A DNA stretch of 64,000 nucleotides, taken from NCBI GenBank assembly GCA_902769805.1, contig CACXQL010000005.1, forward strand, positions 62,001-126,000, given 5' to 3'. The notes beneath the pieces are model-generated. The model was not told where the DNA came from and made no database searches. It saw only the letters and a program-made list of their open reading frames with translations. This DNA is from an uncultured Prevotellaceae bacterium. GTDB lineage: Bacteria; Bacteroidota; Bacteroidia; Bacteroidales; Bacteroidaceae. Of this stretch, positions 46,091-55,473 are shown one piece after another (the stretch's first letter is position 1; the number at the start of each line of letters is the position of its first letter). The translations under genes were made by a program, and so were the position numbers.

Positions 46091-49000
46091 ATGAAAGGAC
46101 TGAAGAAAATACTATGCGTCGTCATGCTTGCCCTTCCGCTGGCAGCAGCTAGTGTCTACCTGTTCAAGACTTTGGACATCAAGAACGGACTGACTACTAG
46201 TCAAGTAAACTGTATCCTCAAAGACTCACGCGGATATGTATGGTTTGGAACCCCTGCAGGTCTTTACCGCTATGACGGTTACACATTTCGAAATTTCCAA
46301 AGTAACTCACGGGACGGCTCCTCTCTGCCCGACAGTTATATCCTGAGCATTCAAGAGGCTTTGGACGGCAATCTCTGGATTCAGACATCCGCAGGCTATT
46401 GTGTATACCACCCTCAGACAGAGTCTTTTGAGCGTGATATGAAACAGGTATATGCCCGTATGGGTATAGAAGGACAACCCAACGTGGTGTATTTTGACCG
46501 TCACAAGAATCTATGGGCAGCCATTCCCAACAAGGGTGTTGTTGCCTATAACATGCAACAGCAGTTACTCTATGAGTTTGGTTATACTGATGACAGTCAT
46601 GGTGTGCCTCAGGGAAACATCTGTTCTATCGGTGAGTGCCGCGATGGCGCTATCATCGTCTATGAAGACGGCAGACTGGTATGCTGCGATATCATGCACC
46701 AACAGCACACCGTCTGGGCTACAGAACACATAGCCAAACAGAACCTGCGCAAGAGTAACTCTCTTAAAGTCTTCGCAGACCAGAATGACAACATCTGGCT
46801 TTACGGACAAGGGACCCTTATGATGTATAACAAAAGTACCAATGTATGGGATACAACATTGGGAAATTCCCTCGGACTGACCAGTGTGAGTGTTGACCAT
46901 AGTGTTAATGGCATGGCGAGTGACCAAAGTGGGAACATATGGATCGGAACGGATCGTATGGGTATTATCCGCATGGATGTAAACACTCATGAAACGGAAC
47001 TCGTGCAACCTAATGTCGGTAAAAACAGTATGCTTGACCAAGAGAAGATCGGAGTACAGAGTCTCTATATAGACGACACCGATCTGCTGTGGGTTGGAAC
47101 AGAGAAATCGGGTGTTGTCTTCTATGGTGCCAACATCTTCAAGTTCGAAACATCTTTCAATGGTGACATTACAGCGATTACAGAAGATAAAAACGGTAAT
47201 ATCTGGTATGGTACCAGCGACAAGGGAGTCATCGGCTATGAAGGTACTTTGGCAAGCATGAAAGTATCCTGTATGGCAACGACGCCAGATGGAAGTCTAT
47301 GGGTGGGCTCTCGTCAGAATGGTCTGACACGTATCAAGGATGGAACCTCTCGTATCTACTCGGCTTCACGGGATAGTATGAAAACGCTCATTGACGATCA
47401 CATTAATGCCCTTTCTCACGATCGGGCAGGTAATCTGTGGATTGCGACAAATGGTGGCTTGCAGGTTTATAACCCGAGAATGAACACCTTCTCCTCCTAT
47501 ACGCGAGAGAACGGTATGCTCAATACGAATAACATCACCTGTCTTTTCTATGGTAAAAGCAATAACCTGATGGTAGGAACATCGGAAGGACTGGTAATCC
47601 TGAACCTTTCCAACCGACAGAAAACGATATATACAGGAAACTCTACCAATCTCAAGACTTTCACAAACAATTATATCACACAGATCTATGAGGATTCACG
47701 CGGTCTTATATGGATTGGAACACGTGAGGGACTGAATATTCTGAACACCATGACCGACTCCCTCAACTATATTACGGAGAAGAACGGACTGTGCAGTAAC
47801 TCCATCTGCGGTATTACAGAAGACAAGAATAACAACATCTGGGTGACGACAAGTAATGGTATTAGCCGTATTGTCATACAACGAAGCCATGACAGAAACG
47901 ATGGAAGTTTCGGCTATGGTCTAAGCAACTACGATACCAGTGACGGTTTACAAAGTAACGAGTTTAACACAGGGTCTATCCTGAGAAAGAATGATGGTTC
48001 TGTCATCTTTGGAGGTCTCTTTGGTGTCAACTGGGTACGAAAGAGTAAGAAAGAAGAACAAGCATCACTACCAAGGGTCATGCTCACCCAATTATTCATT
48101 GGAGAGACGGAGATTCACGTCGGACATGAATATGACGGACAAGTCATTCTCTCACAGGCTCTAAACGAGAGTAACAAGATAGAATTGAAGAACAGTCAGA
48201 ACTCCTTTACTATCAAATTTGCTGCAGGCAACTACAATCAGGGAGAGCGTCTGCAGTTCATGTACTGGATGGAAGGCAAGGATTATGACTGGCGTAATGG
48301 TGATGCCCTGCTACATGGCGTAAAATTCCACAATCTGAGTAGCGGCACCTATACCTTACACGTGAAGGCTGTCAGTGCCGATGGTGGCGTCAGTAACCAG
48401 GAACGTAAGTTAGAGATAACCATTGAACGCCCATGGTGGTTGACATGGTGGATGCTATCTGTCTACGTTTTGCTCGCCATTATCATATTAGTCGTGTGGC
48501 GTTATGGACACAAGAGATTGAAGAGTTTCATAATGAGGAAACGGACTGTTGTTGATGAATTGAAGCGTCAACGTGAAGAAATCAAGCTCACTAGCGACGA
48601 ACTCCGACAGCCTATGGCACGAATGACAACCATCATCGGAAATCTTGCAGAGAAGGAGACAGACTTAGAGGGACGTGAACAGCTGAACTCCCTTCACTTC
48701 CAGATGCTACAGGTCATCACCCGTATTTCCGAGATGCAGACAGTCTTGGAGAACCCAGAGGCAAAGGCAGAGTCTACGGCAAAAGACCGTTTGGAGCTGA
48801 ACGATCAGGGAGAAGTCCGTCTGCCAGGCATCTCTACTTCCGAGTTAACTGCCAATATCACGCCATTACGTCTGGATAAGAAGACTCAGAAGTTCAGCGT
48901 CATCTTCATCGACGACAACAGCGAGTTCAATAATTTCATGAACGCCCATTTACGTGAGGTTTATGACTTCCATGTTTATGACGATATCAAGATGGCAATT

Positions 49001-49852
49001 CCTGATATTGAAACGCTCAAGGCTGATTTGGTCATCTGTAAGCAGGTGATGAAAGGAATGTCAGGAAGCGAACTGTGTAATAAGTTGAAGTCCAATCCAA
49101 GAACAGACAAGATTAAGTTCGTCCTCATGACAGATACAGTCCTGACTCCAGAGATGATGTCTGATATGAATATCACCATGGCAGCCGATGACTATCTTGC
49201 CAAGCCGTTTAATGTACAGGAGGCTGTCATGCGCTTCAACAAGCTCATGGGTCTTGGTCCTGTCGAGATGGAACAGGATGCCATCGAGGGTCGTGAGACT
49301 CGTATGCTGGAGGGTCGTAATGCTAGTATGACTACTGCCACGATGGTCTATAATGATGATGTCAAGATAGAGAGCACCAATCAGGAAATGCCAGAAGAAG
49401 AGCAGTCTGCGTCACAACAGCAGGCTCCAGTGGAGAATACGTCTGCCACCCAAGGCAGCGATATCCTCGCACAGTATTATGGAGAAGATGAGACTATCGG
49501 CGACTACTCTATGAGTGACCTGATGGATCGTCGCCTCATGAAGAATGTGGAACAGTATGTATTGCAGAACATGAGCCGCGGACAGATTAGTCTGGAAGAG
49601 ATGGCATCTGCCATGGGTATGGGACGTGTTCCGTTCTTCCATAAGATTCGTAGCATCACTACTAAGACACCAGCCGAGGTCGTACGTGAGATACGACTGA
49701 AGCATGCTTGTGTACTCTTGACTAAGACTAATATCAATATGAGTGAGTTAGCCATCAACATCGGATTCTCTACTGCGGAGAACTTCATCAATATCTTCAA
49801 GGAGAAATTCGGTATGACACCACTTGAATATCGTCTTAAGAATAAGAAATAA
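46091..49852 (+). CDS. Degenerate hybrid two-component regulator (propeller sensor + AraC domain, no working phosphorelay)
   Basis: A 1253-residue protein starting MKGLKKILCVVMLALPLAAA. Order: signal or anchor; two seven-bladed Reg_prop propellers (about 30-690, repeated DxxGxxWxGT units); Y_Y_Y domain (about 700-775); membrane helix near 786-806; a helical stretch aligned with HisKA; receiver-like domain (about 935-1050); linker; AraC HTH (about 1150-1250). The HisKA box reads S835-D836-ELRQP where S-H-ELRTP is expected, so the phospho-His is Asp. No HATPase domain exists (about 40 residues between HisKA-like and receiver). The receiver has D941/D942 but K984 in place of the phosphorylated Asp. 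It lies 19 bases after kdsD and 1 base before the phospholipase gene. Confidence 0.9.
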   Translation: MKGLKKILCVVMLALPLAAASVYLFKTLDIKNGLTTSQVNCILKDSRGYVWFGTPAGLYRYDGYTFRNFQSNSRDGSSLPDSYILSIQEALDGNLWIQTSAGYCVYHPQTESFERDMKQVYARMGIEGQPNVVYFDRHKNLWAAIPNKGVVAYNMQQQLLYEFGYTDDSHGVPQGNICSIGECRDGAIIVYEDGRLVCCDIMHQQHTVWATEHIAKQNLRKSNSLKVFADQNDNIWLYGQGTLMMYNKSTNVWDTTLGNSLGLTSVSVDHSVNGMASDQSGNIWIGTDRMGIIRMDVNTHETELVQPNVGKNSMLDQEKIGVQSLYIDDTDLLWVGTEKSGVVFYGANIFKFETSFNGDITAITEDKNGNIWYGTSDKGVIGYEGTLASMKVSCMATTPDGSLWVGSRQNGLTRIKDGTSRIYSASRDSMKTLIDDHINALSHDRAGNLWIATNGGLQVYNPRMNTFSSYTRENGMLNTNNITCLFYGKSNNLMVGTSEGLVILNLSNRQKTIYTGNSTNLKTFTNNYITQIYEDSRGLIWIGTREGLNILNTMTDSLNYITEKNGLCSNSICGITEDKNNNIWVTTSNGISRIVIQRSHDRNDGSFGYGLSNYDTSDGLQSNEFNTGSILRKNDGSVIFGGLFGVNWVRKSKKEEQASLPRVMLTQLFIGETEIHVGHEYDGQVILSQALNESNKIELKNSQNSFTIKFAAGNYNQGERLQFMYWMEGKDYDWRNGDALLHGVKFHNLSSGTYTLHVKAVSADGGVSNQERKLEITIERPWWLTWWMLSVYVLLAIIILVVWRYGHKRLKSFIMRKRTVVDELKRQREEIKLTSDELRQPMARMTTIIGNLAEKETDLEGREQLNSLHFQMLQVITRISEMQTVLENPEAKAESTAKDRLELNDQGEVRLPGISTSELTANITPLRLDKKTQKFSVIFIDDNSEFNNFMNAHLREVYDFHVYDDIKMAIPDIETLKADLVICKQVMKGMSGSELCNKLKSNPRTDKIKFVLMTDTVLTPEMMSDMNITMAADDYLAKPFNVQEAVMRFNKLMGLGPVEMEQDAIEGRETRMLEGRNASMTTATMVYNDDVKIESTNQEMPEEEQSASQQQAPVENTSATQGSDILAQYYGEDETIGDYSMSDLMDRRLMKNVEQYVLQNMSRGQISLEEMASAMGMGRVPFFHKIRSITTKTPAEVVREIRLKHACVLLTKTNINMSELAINIGFSTAENFINIFKEKFGMTPLEYRLKNKK

Positions 49853-49853
49853 T

Positions 49854-51113
49854 ATGTTGCGAGTCGTCCTTATCGCATTACTGACACTTATCATACAATC
49901 AGCGAGCGCTCAAACGAGCGACTCGCTGATTGTGCGTACACTACGTTCCAAGAAAATTGTTTTCTCCGACAACAACCAGGTAACCCTTCTGATGTCTGGT
50001 CAGGAAAAATTCGACGACATGTTTCGTGCCATCCGACAGGCGAAGAGTAGTATTCATCTGGAGTATTTTAATTTCCGCAATGACTCCATCGCCTCTCTGC
50101 TCTTCGATATCCTGAGAGAGAAACGAAAAGAGGGTGTCGAGGTACGTGCTATGTTTGACGGTTTTGGCAATGACTCTAATAATCAGCCCCTGAAGAAATA
50201 CCATCTGAGAGCACTTCGTGAAGACAGTATTGATATTGTGGAATATGAACCCATCCGTTTCCCTTGGATTAATAAAATCTTTGGACGCGACCATCGTAAG
50301 ATTGTCGTGATTGACGGACAGATCGCCTATACTGGCGGCATGAATGTTGCCGATTACTATATCAAAGGTACAGAGCAAGTCGGAGAGTGGCGTGACATGC
50401 ACTGTCGCATCGAAGGAGATGCCGTCAACGAACTACAGAAGATTTTTATAAGGATATGGAACCGAGTGACGGGTGAGAACGTACATGGCATGAAATACTA
50501 CCGAGGTGGCACCTTGACTAAATTCGAAGGGCTGAAGCCTGACACGACCTCCACTGCTGGTAGAAAGATGGTGGGTATCATCACCCGTGAGCCTCATCGT
50601 ACACCTGCTATCATGCGTGACTTCTATATCAGTGCTATCGACGAGGCACAAGACTCCATCAAGATCATCAACCCCTACTTCACCCTCATCCCGTCAGTCA
50701 CTCGTGCCTTGACCCGTGCCATCAAGCGTGGTGTGAAGGTAGAGATCATGCAGTCGGCTAAGAGTGACATCCCCTTGACACCAGACTGTGCCTATTACCA
50801 GGCACACAAGCTCATGAAGCGAGGTGCTATCGTCTGGATGTACAAGCCGGGATTCCACCACTCCAAGATTATGATGGTTGACGGACTCTTCTGTACGATA
50901 GGCAGTACGAACCTGGACGCACGGAGTTTGAAATGTGATTTCGAACAGAATGCCGTCATCATCGACAAGGCTACGACAAAAGAGTTGGATGACATGTTTG
51001 CCCGTGACACACAGAAATGTTTCCTCCTGACTCCCGAGTCATGGGATGAGTTCCGTACAGGCTGGCAGAAATTCCGCGGATGGTTTGCCCATTTGCTTGC
51101 TCCATTCTTGTAA
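49854..51113 (+). CDS. Phospholipase D family protein (cardiolipin-synthase-like)
   Basis: A 419-residue protein starting MLRVVLIALLTLIIQSASAQ, a signal peptide or anchor. Two HxKxxxxD motifs define the active site: HRKIVVIDGQIAYTGGMN (near residue 146) and HHSKIMMVDGLFCTIGSTNLD (near 335). Spacing and the LEYFNFRND, AMFDGFGN and INPYFTLIPS stretches match cardiolipin synthase and related phosphatidyltransferases. The exported start differs from classical Cls, which has two N-terminal helices. It begins 1 base after the HTCS-like gene and probably acts on membrane lipid. Confidence 0.85.
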   Translation: MLRVVLIALLTLIIQSASAQTSDSLIVRTLRSKKIVFSDNNQVTLLMSGQEKFDDMFRAIRQAKSSIHLEYFNFRNDSIASLLFDILREKRKEGVEVRAMFDGFGNDSNNQPLKKYHLRALREDSIDIVEYEPIRFPWINKIFGRDHRKIVVIDGQIAYTGGMNVADYYIKGTEQVGEWRDMHCRIEGDAVNELQKIFIRIWNRVTGENVHGMKYYRGGTLTKFEGLKPDTTSTAGRKMVGIITREPHRTPAIMRDFYISAIDEAQDSIKIINPYFTLIPSVTRALTRAIKRGVKVEIMQSAKSDIPLTPDCAYYQAHKLMKRGAIVWMYKPGFHHSKIMMVDGLFCTIGSTNLDARSLKCDFEQNAVIIDKATTKELDDMFARDTQKCFLLTPESWDEFRTGWQKFRGWFAHLLAPFL

Positions 51114-51116
51114 CCC

Positions 51117-52235
51117 ATGCAACGTAATACTGTCATCTCTATCTGTAAGGCGCTCGCCATCATCCTGATGGTCATCGGACATGCCGATGCTCCAGATGTC
51201 ATCAGTGCTTTCCTCTATGAGTTCCACATGCCTGTCTTCTTCATCACAGCAGGTTATTTCTTCTCCCTGAAATATCTTCATGACGAGACGACCTTCGTCA
51301 AGAAACGCTTCAAGGGACTCTATGTACCCTTCCTGCAATGGTCTATATTCTTCCTGATTATCCATAACTGGATGTTTGACTTAGGCATCCTTAACGAGCA
51401 GTACGGTAACTGGAGCGGTGGTGTCACTCACCCCTACTCATGGCACCAGATGCAACAGAACCTATGGAACATGGTAACAGCCATGGGTGGCTATGACCAA
51501 TTCCTCTGTGGCGCTTTCTGGTTCTTCCGTGGTCTCTTGGTTGCCAGTATCGCGTACCTTATTATATATAAGGGTATCGACTATTGGATGGGGAAGTCTG
51601 AACGTCTCTCTCCTCATCGGGAACTACTCGCCCCCATAGGTGTTTGTGTCCTGATGCTCCTAATAGCAGCATGGAAGACATCAGAGGGACTACGTATCAT
51701 TCCCCTTATTCAAGGAGGCTATCGCGAGATTATGGGAACCTTCTTCTTCGGTTGTGGATTCTTGTTCCGCAAATGGGAACATCATTACCGCGCCACATGG
51801 TGGATAACCATCGTCTTTGCTGTCATCGTCTACCTCTTTTCCAGATATCTGACAGCAAACATGAATTGGCGTTCATCCTTCATCCAGTTCATCTCCCTGC
51901 CTGTACCTGCTGTCTGCGGTTTCCTGATGACTTATAATATTGCACGCTGGTGTGACAAGAGAGACGGCTGTTTGAAACGCTTCCTCGTATTCTGTGGTGA
52001 CAACACACTCCCTATCTTCGTCTTTCATATTATCAGTTACAAGGTTGTCAGTCTATTGAAGATATGGTATTATGACCTCGACTTTGCACAGATAGGATGC
52101 CACATGGTTATCCATGAGCATGCCAAGGAAGACTTCTTCTGGATCTTATACACTATTGCCGGAGTCGGTATCCCTTTAGGATGGACTTGGTGCCATCAGC
52201 ATATCAAGAAGAGACTAACGCCTCCATCAGCTTGA
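51117..52235 (+). CDS. Membrane acyltransferase (acyltransferase family 3)
   Basis: A 372-residue inner-membrane protein with about ten helices. ISICKALAIILMVIGHADAPDVISAFLYEFHMPVFFITAGYFF is the N-terminal Acyl_transf_3 signature with the catalytic His near residue 22. Family members transfer acetyl or succinyl groups to surface sugars. It starts 3 bases after the phospholipase gene, and its 3' end overlaps the convergent TPR gene by 32 bases. The acceptor is unknown; lipopolysaccharide or another envelope glycan is plausible given kdsA/kdsD in the same run. Confidence 0.82.
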   Translation: MQRNTVISICKALAIILMVIGHADAPDVISAFLYEFHMPVFFITAGYFFSLKYLHDETTFVKKRFKGLYVPFLQWSIFFLIIHNWMFDLGILNEQYGNWSGGVTHPYSWHQMQQNLWNMVTAMGGYDQFLCGAFWFFRGLLVASIAYLIIYKGIDYWMGKSERLSPHRELLAPIGVCVLMLLIAAWKTSEGLRIIPLIQGGYREIMGTFFFGCGFLFRKWEHHYRATWWITIVFAVIVYLFSRYLTANMNWRSSFIQFISLPVPAVCGFLMTYNIARWCDKRDGCLKRFLVFCGDNTLPIFVFHIISYKVVSLLKIWYYDLDFAQIGCHMVIHEHAKEDFFWILYTIAGVGIPLGWTWCHQHIKKRLTPPSA

Positions 52236-54348
52236 TCTGCGTGTCACTGATACCCCTCTCTCTTAGGAACGCAGTGTCAAACAACGACAGTAAGCTGTCT
52301 TTAGAACCTAACAAAGACAGGTATTTCCTGAAACTATCAGCAGCCTCATCCACTTTGCCTGAGAACCAACAGCAATAGCCATAGTTCTGCAAGTCTTCTG
52401 CTAATGGTTTCCCTACACCCATTAACTTCTTGTATATCTTATCAGCCTGTTCTATATTTCCGCTACACAGATGCGTCCATGCCAAGACACGGTTGACACG
52501 GGGATCCTCTGGATTCTCATAATTAAGCTTATATAATAGTTTTAAAGCCTCCTCGTAATCCTTTAGATTCACCAGGCAAACCGATTTGTTTAAGAGATAG
52601 TTTGTCTTCTCCGGATGTAATAGGAGCAAATCATCATAAACCTCTGCCGCATCCTCATAGAGTCCAGCATCAAACAGTTTACGGGCATGCCCTTGCAATG
52701 CCTTCTCATGATGTGGTTCTAACTCCAATGCCTTTTCATACATTCCAGACCATACATAATACTGGACGTTCCGATGGTCCTCACTATAGGAGTCTAACAG
52801 TATCAAGGCACTCCTTTCCAGCTTCTGGCGCTTGAGCAAGCGTACAATCTTGTCTTTATACGGTTCCAGCGGAGAGCCTTTGAACAACCATGCACTGAAG
52901 AACTCACAAGAACCCAACTCACGGCGGCTGATATCAAAAGGATTCTGAAACTCATGACGACTGGGATATAAGCGATAGAAACGATACAAGTCCATCAGAT
53001 AGGCACGACGTATAAAGGCAGAGGTTTGTATCTCCTCTTCTTGCAGTTCACCTCCCATGGATGCCTCACCACGGTCCAGCATCTCACGGAGATTCTCAGG
53101 AATCCGTTCTATCACCTGTTGGAAGGCAATAACAAACGAATACTTGTCACTATTACAGAAGGGACTTTTCTCCACCATATTCTTTACAAACTTGTTGCCT
53201 TCCATCCTACGGATAAAATGTGCAATATCCGGATGCTGCATATAGAAAGGCACCAGCCAGTTACTGATGTCATAGAAGAACGGGAAGCGCTTCATCTGCG
53301 AGAAACCGCCGAAATAGATGTCAGAGCCTTGTTTCTGCATGTCCATCATCCGTCCGAAACTGGCTTCCAGCTTCTCCATCCTTTGTTCTGAGGCTTCCGG
53401 ATGCAGGATATCCTCCATCGGGTCATCCTCCTGTTCCTCTATAGTGAAAGGTCCTATCTTAAAAGAGTTGTTCTTTAACAAGTCAGGCATGATCTCCTGT
53501 TGGATAGTATGAGTGTCCCGTTCCGCATTCAGGCAATAGACCAGTTGCATCTGCAGCTCTGTCAACTCCTCACATACCTTCTCCGATGATAAGAGGGACA
53601 ATACCATCTGCTCCTGCTCCGGATATATCTGTCGTACCTCCTCCTTGAGAGCCAACACCCACCCCACCAACGCACGCTGACGGACAGTTTCCTCCTGAGA
53701 ACGACGATAGACGTTTATCAGCACGCGGAACTTCACCATATCATACTGGTTCAGTAATGACAGGGTGACTGCTGATACCAGCAACTGTTGGTCGACATTA
53801 TCGATTGTCGGTGATAACAGGATCTCTTCAAAATCATTCCCCACTCCTTCCGTCCACATCCGCGAGGTCAGGATATAGGAGAAGAGATTACTCATTTGTG
53901 TCTGATGTTCTTTGTATAGTGTGTCGCTTTTCTCCTGACGGGTGTGCTCAGGTTCCAATTCCAACATAGCCACTCCACTGACGAAGTCCTCCATTTCCTG
54001 ACGGATATCCGCCAACGACCTGTCATGATGTTCTATACGCACCCTGTTATAGATACCTGTTAGAGTAGGAAAAGAATGTAAATGAGTGTAGGATGCCACA
54101 TTGGCATAAAGCACATACACACGCTGCAGGATATGCTGGTAGAGCTGATCCAACTGCGGGTCATTAACGCCACGACGCCAGTAGTCCACCATCAACTCAT
54201 ATTCTGTCTTGATACCGTTCAAGCGATCCGTCGTCTGCTGTTGCGGATAGGCAGCCAGATAGGTCTCCATTTCTACAATAGCAAGACCTGCATTACCCTG
54301 ATACAATGCTGCCGCTACCCTCTCTAACTGTAGTTGTGTTCCTGTCAT
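52204..54348 (-). CDS. Tetratricopeptide-repeat protein
   Basis: A 714-residue protein without signal peptide. The C-terminal 250 residues hold several TPR units (YVWSGMYEKALELEPHHEKALQGHARKLFDAGLYEDAAEVYDDLLLLHP, NLKDYEEALKLLYKLNYENPEDPRVNRVLAWTHLCSGNIEQADKIYKKL in outline). The N-terminal two thirds is helical with no motif I recognise. It probably works as a scaffold. It ends inside the acyltransferase 3' end on the other strand and lies 3 bases after the broken lipoprotein gene, so the two may have been an operon. Confidence 0.75.
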   Translation of the reverse strand: MTGTQLQLERVAAALYQGNAGLAIVEMETYLAAYPQQQTTDRLNGIKTEYELMVDYWRRGVNDPQLDQLYQHILQRVYVLYANVASYTHLHSFPTLTGIYNRVRIEHHDRSLADIRQEMEDFVSGVAMLELEPEHTRQEKSDTLYKEHQTQMSNLFSYILTSRMWTEGVGNDFEEILLSPTIDNVDQQLLVSAVTLSLLNQYDMVKFRVLINVYRRSQEETVRQRALVGWVLALKEEVRQIYPEQEQMVLSLLSSEKVCEELTELQMQLVYCLNAERDTHTIQQEIMPDLLKNNSFKIGPFTIEEQEDDPMEDILHPEASEQRMEKLEASFGRMMDMQKQGSDIYFGGFSQMKRFPFFYDISNWLVPFYMQHPDIAHFIRRMEGNKFVKNMVEKSPFCNSDKYSFVIAFQQVIERIPENLREMLDRGEASMGGELQEEEIQTSAFIRRAYLMDLYRFYRLYPSRHEFQNPFDISRRELGSCEFFSAWLFKGSPLEPYKDKIVRLLKRQKLERSALILLDSYSEDHRNVQYYVWSGMYEKALELEPHHEKALQGHARKLFDAGLYEDAAEVYDDLLLLHPEKTNYLLNKSVCLVNLKDYEEALKLLYKLNYENPEDPRVNRVLAWTHLCSGNIEQADKIYKKLMGVGKPLAEDLQNYGYCCWFSGKVDEAADSFRKYLSLLGSKDSLLSLFDTAFLRERGISDTQIKLMEALVSS

Positions 54349-54351
54349 GCC

Positions 54352-55216
54352 CTATTTATTATTAAGCCATTTCTCCACACGGTCGATGTCCTTCTGTCGG
54401 GGACCGATGGCATGGCGATAGCTGATATCCTTTGGCAGTGAGTCAACCACGACATTCGCCACTCCGCAGTTTTTCACTATCAAGTCACGATAGCGTTTCA
54501 CTCCATACTTATTGATAGAATCACAGGCGGCATTATAGGCCTTGACGAACAAATCCAACTGTTTATGACGCTCGGGACGGCGCATCTCCTTCTCCCTGAA
54601 GACAATCACCCCCATCTGCATATCCAATGCTCGTGTATCCAACAGCACCGGGTTCTTGGCGTTTCGTGCCATCGTCGCCTGCGGCTCTGGGAAGAAGAAG
54701 GCATCCATCTCGTTGTTCTGTAACATCTGCATCCGTACATTCAGGTCATTCATCTGTACGCGGAAGACATGCTCGTCACGCAGTTTCACTCGTCTTGTCG
54801 TCCAACTGTTTCAGTTGATGAATACGGGAATTATGGTTAGCAATCAACTGCCAGTAACTATTCGTCGCTGCGACATAGCGGAGAGGCATCCCCTTCTTCG
54901 CTATCCGCAAGGCACGTACCAAGTCTGTCACACTACCTTCCACGCGCTGACGTTCTATGGCGGTGTCACAGTCTATCTGTGCCTTGAAATACTTCAATCG
55001 CACACCCCCGTTTATCGTGTCAAACAACTGGTAATATTCTGCGACATAAAGGGGCAGGCAATCCAGTGTCGGCATCACGGCAATCTTCAATGCTGCCGAG
55101 TCTTTGCGCATCGCCTCCCGTCGCTGTTGGCGGTTCTGTCGCTTCGTCTCCTCATAGGACTGTCCGCATGCTATTAATAGCAACAGAGTTATAATGACAT
55201 AAAATATCTTCTTCAT
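54352..55216 (-). pseudogene. Frameshifted ABC-type solute-binding lipoprotein (SsuA/THI5-like)
   Basis: The intact gene would begin MKKIFYVIITLLLLIAC (lipobox, Cys17) at 55216. The first frame reads a periplasmic-binding domain (LKIAVMPTLDCLPLYVAEYYQLFD ... GSVTDLVRAL ... NSYWQLIANHNSRI) and stops at 54776. The rest continues one base out of frame (KLRDEHVFRVQMND ... NEMDAFFFPEPQA ... VIVFREKEM) to 54352. Removing one A near 54788 would give a continuous protein of about 287 residues. I see no slippery heptamer to suggest programmed shifting. It is either a recent pseudogene or a sequencing error. Confidence 0.8.
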
Positions 55217-55226
55217 AATCAAGGTA

Positions 55227-55257
55227 CAAAGGTAGTGCAAACCGAGCAAAGAACAAA
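55227..55257 (-). promoter_or_regulatory. Promoter of the lipoprotein pseudogene
   Basis: On the minus strand TTTG (55254-55257) and TACCTTTG (55227-55234) are 19 bases apart, just before the ATG at 55216. Confidence 0.55.
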
Positions 55258-55309
55258 ATAAATTCATTTATTTTTTCTTTCGAGGTGCAGCCTACCTTCG
55301 ACTGAAAGT

Positions 55310-55340
55310 CAAAGGTACGAATAACCGAGCAAAGTGCAAA
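55310..55340 (-). promoter_or_regulatory. Second minus-strand promoter-like unit within the palindrome
   Basis: CAAAGGTA (55310-55317; TACCTTTG on the minus strand) with CAAA at 55337-55340, 19 bases apart. Together with ACCGAGCAAA between them it resembles the promoter copy at 55227-55257. Confidence 0.4.
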
Positions 55341-55431
55341 AGGAAAACTCGTTTTTCTTTTCGCTTTCGAGCGGAAGTACCTTCGAAACTTATCTCGAAG
55401 GTAGGCTGCACCTCAGAAAAACTCAAATATA

Positions 55432-55463
55432 TTTGGTTTTTCGTTCGGTTTGCACTACCTTTG
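55432..55463 (+). promoter_or_regulatory. Promoter of radA
   Basis: TTTG at 55432-55435 and TACCTTTG at 55456-55463 are 20 bases apart, 10 bases before the ATG at 55474. The -7 box is the end of the outer inverted repeat. Confidence 0.65.
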
Positions 55464-55473
55464 CATACGAATT

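Larger units (their letters stand above)
55227..55463. repeat. 237-bp palindromic element with outward promoters
   Basis: The ends are a perfect 19-base inverted repeat (55227-55245 and 55445-55463, core GGTAGTGCAAACCGA), and each end contains the -7 box of an outward promoter. Inside is a second perfect 20-base inverted repeat (55282-55301 and 55395-55414, GAGGTGCAGCCTACCTTCGA and complement), nearly on the same centre. No open reading frame of note lies within. The arrangement resembles a MITE-like mobile or repeated element that supplies promoters in both directions. Confidence 0.75.

Noticed and set aside
54770..54800. Programmed ribosomal frameshift in the solute-binding lipoprotein gene
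   Set aside because: No slippery heptamer or downstream structure at the junction; a single-base change is simpler.
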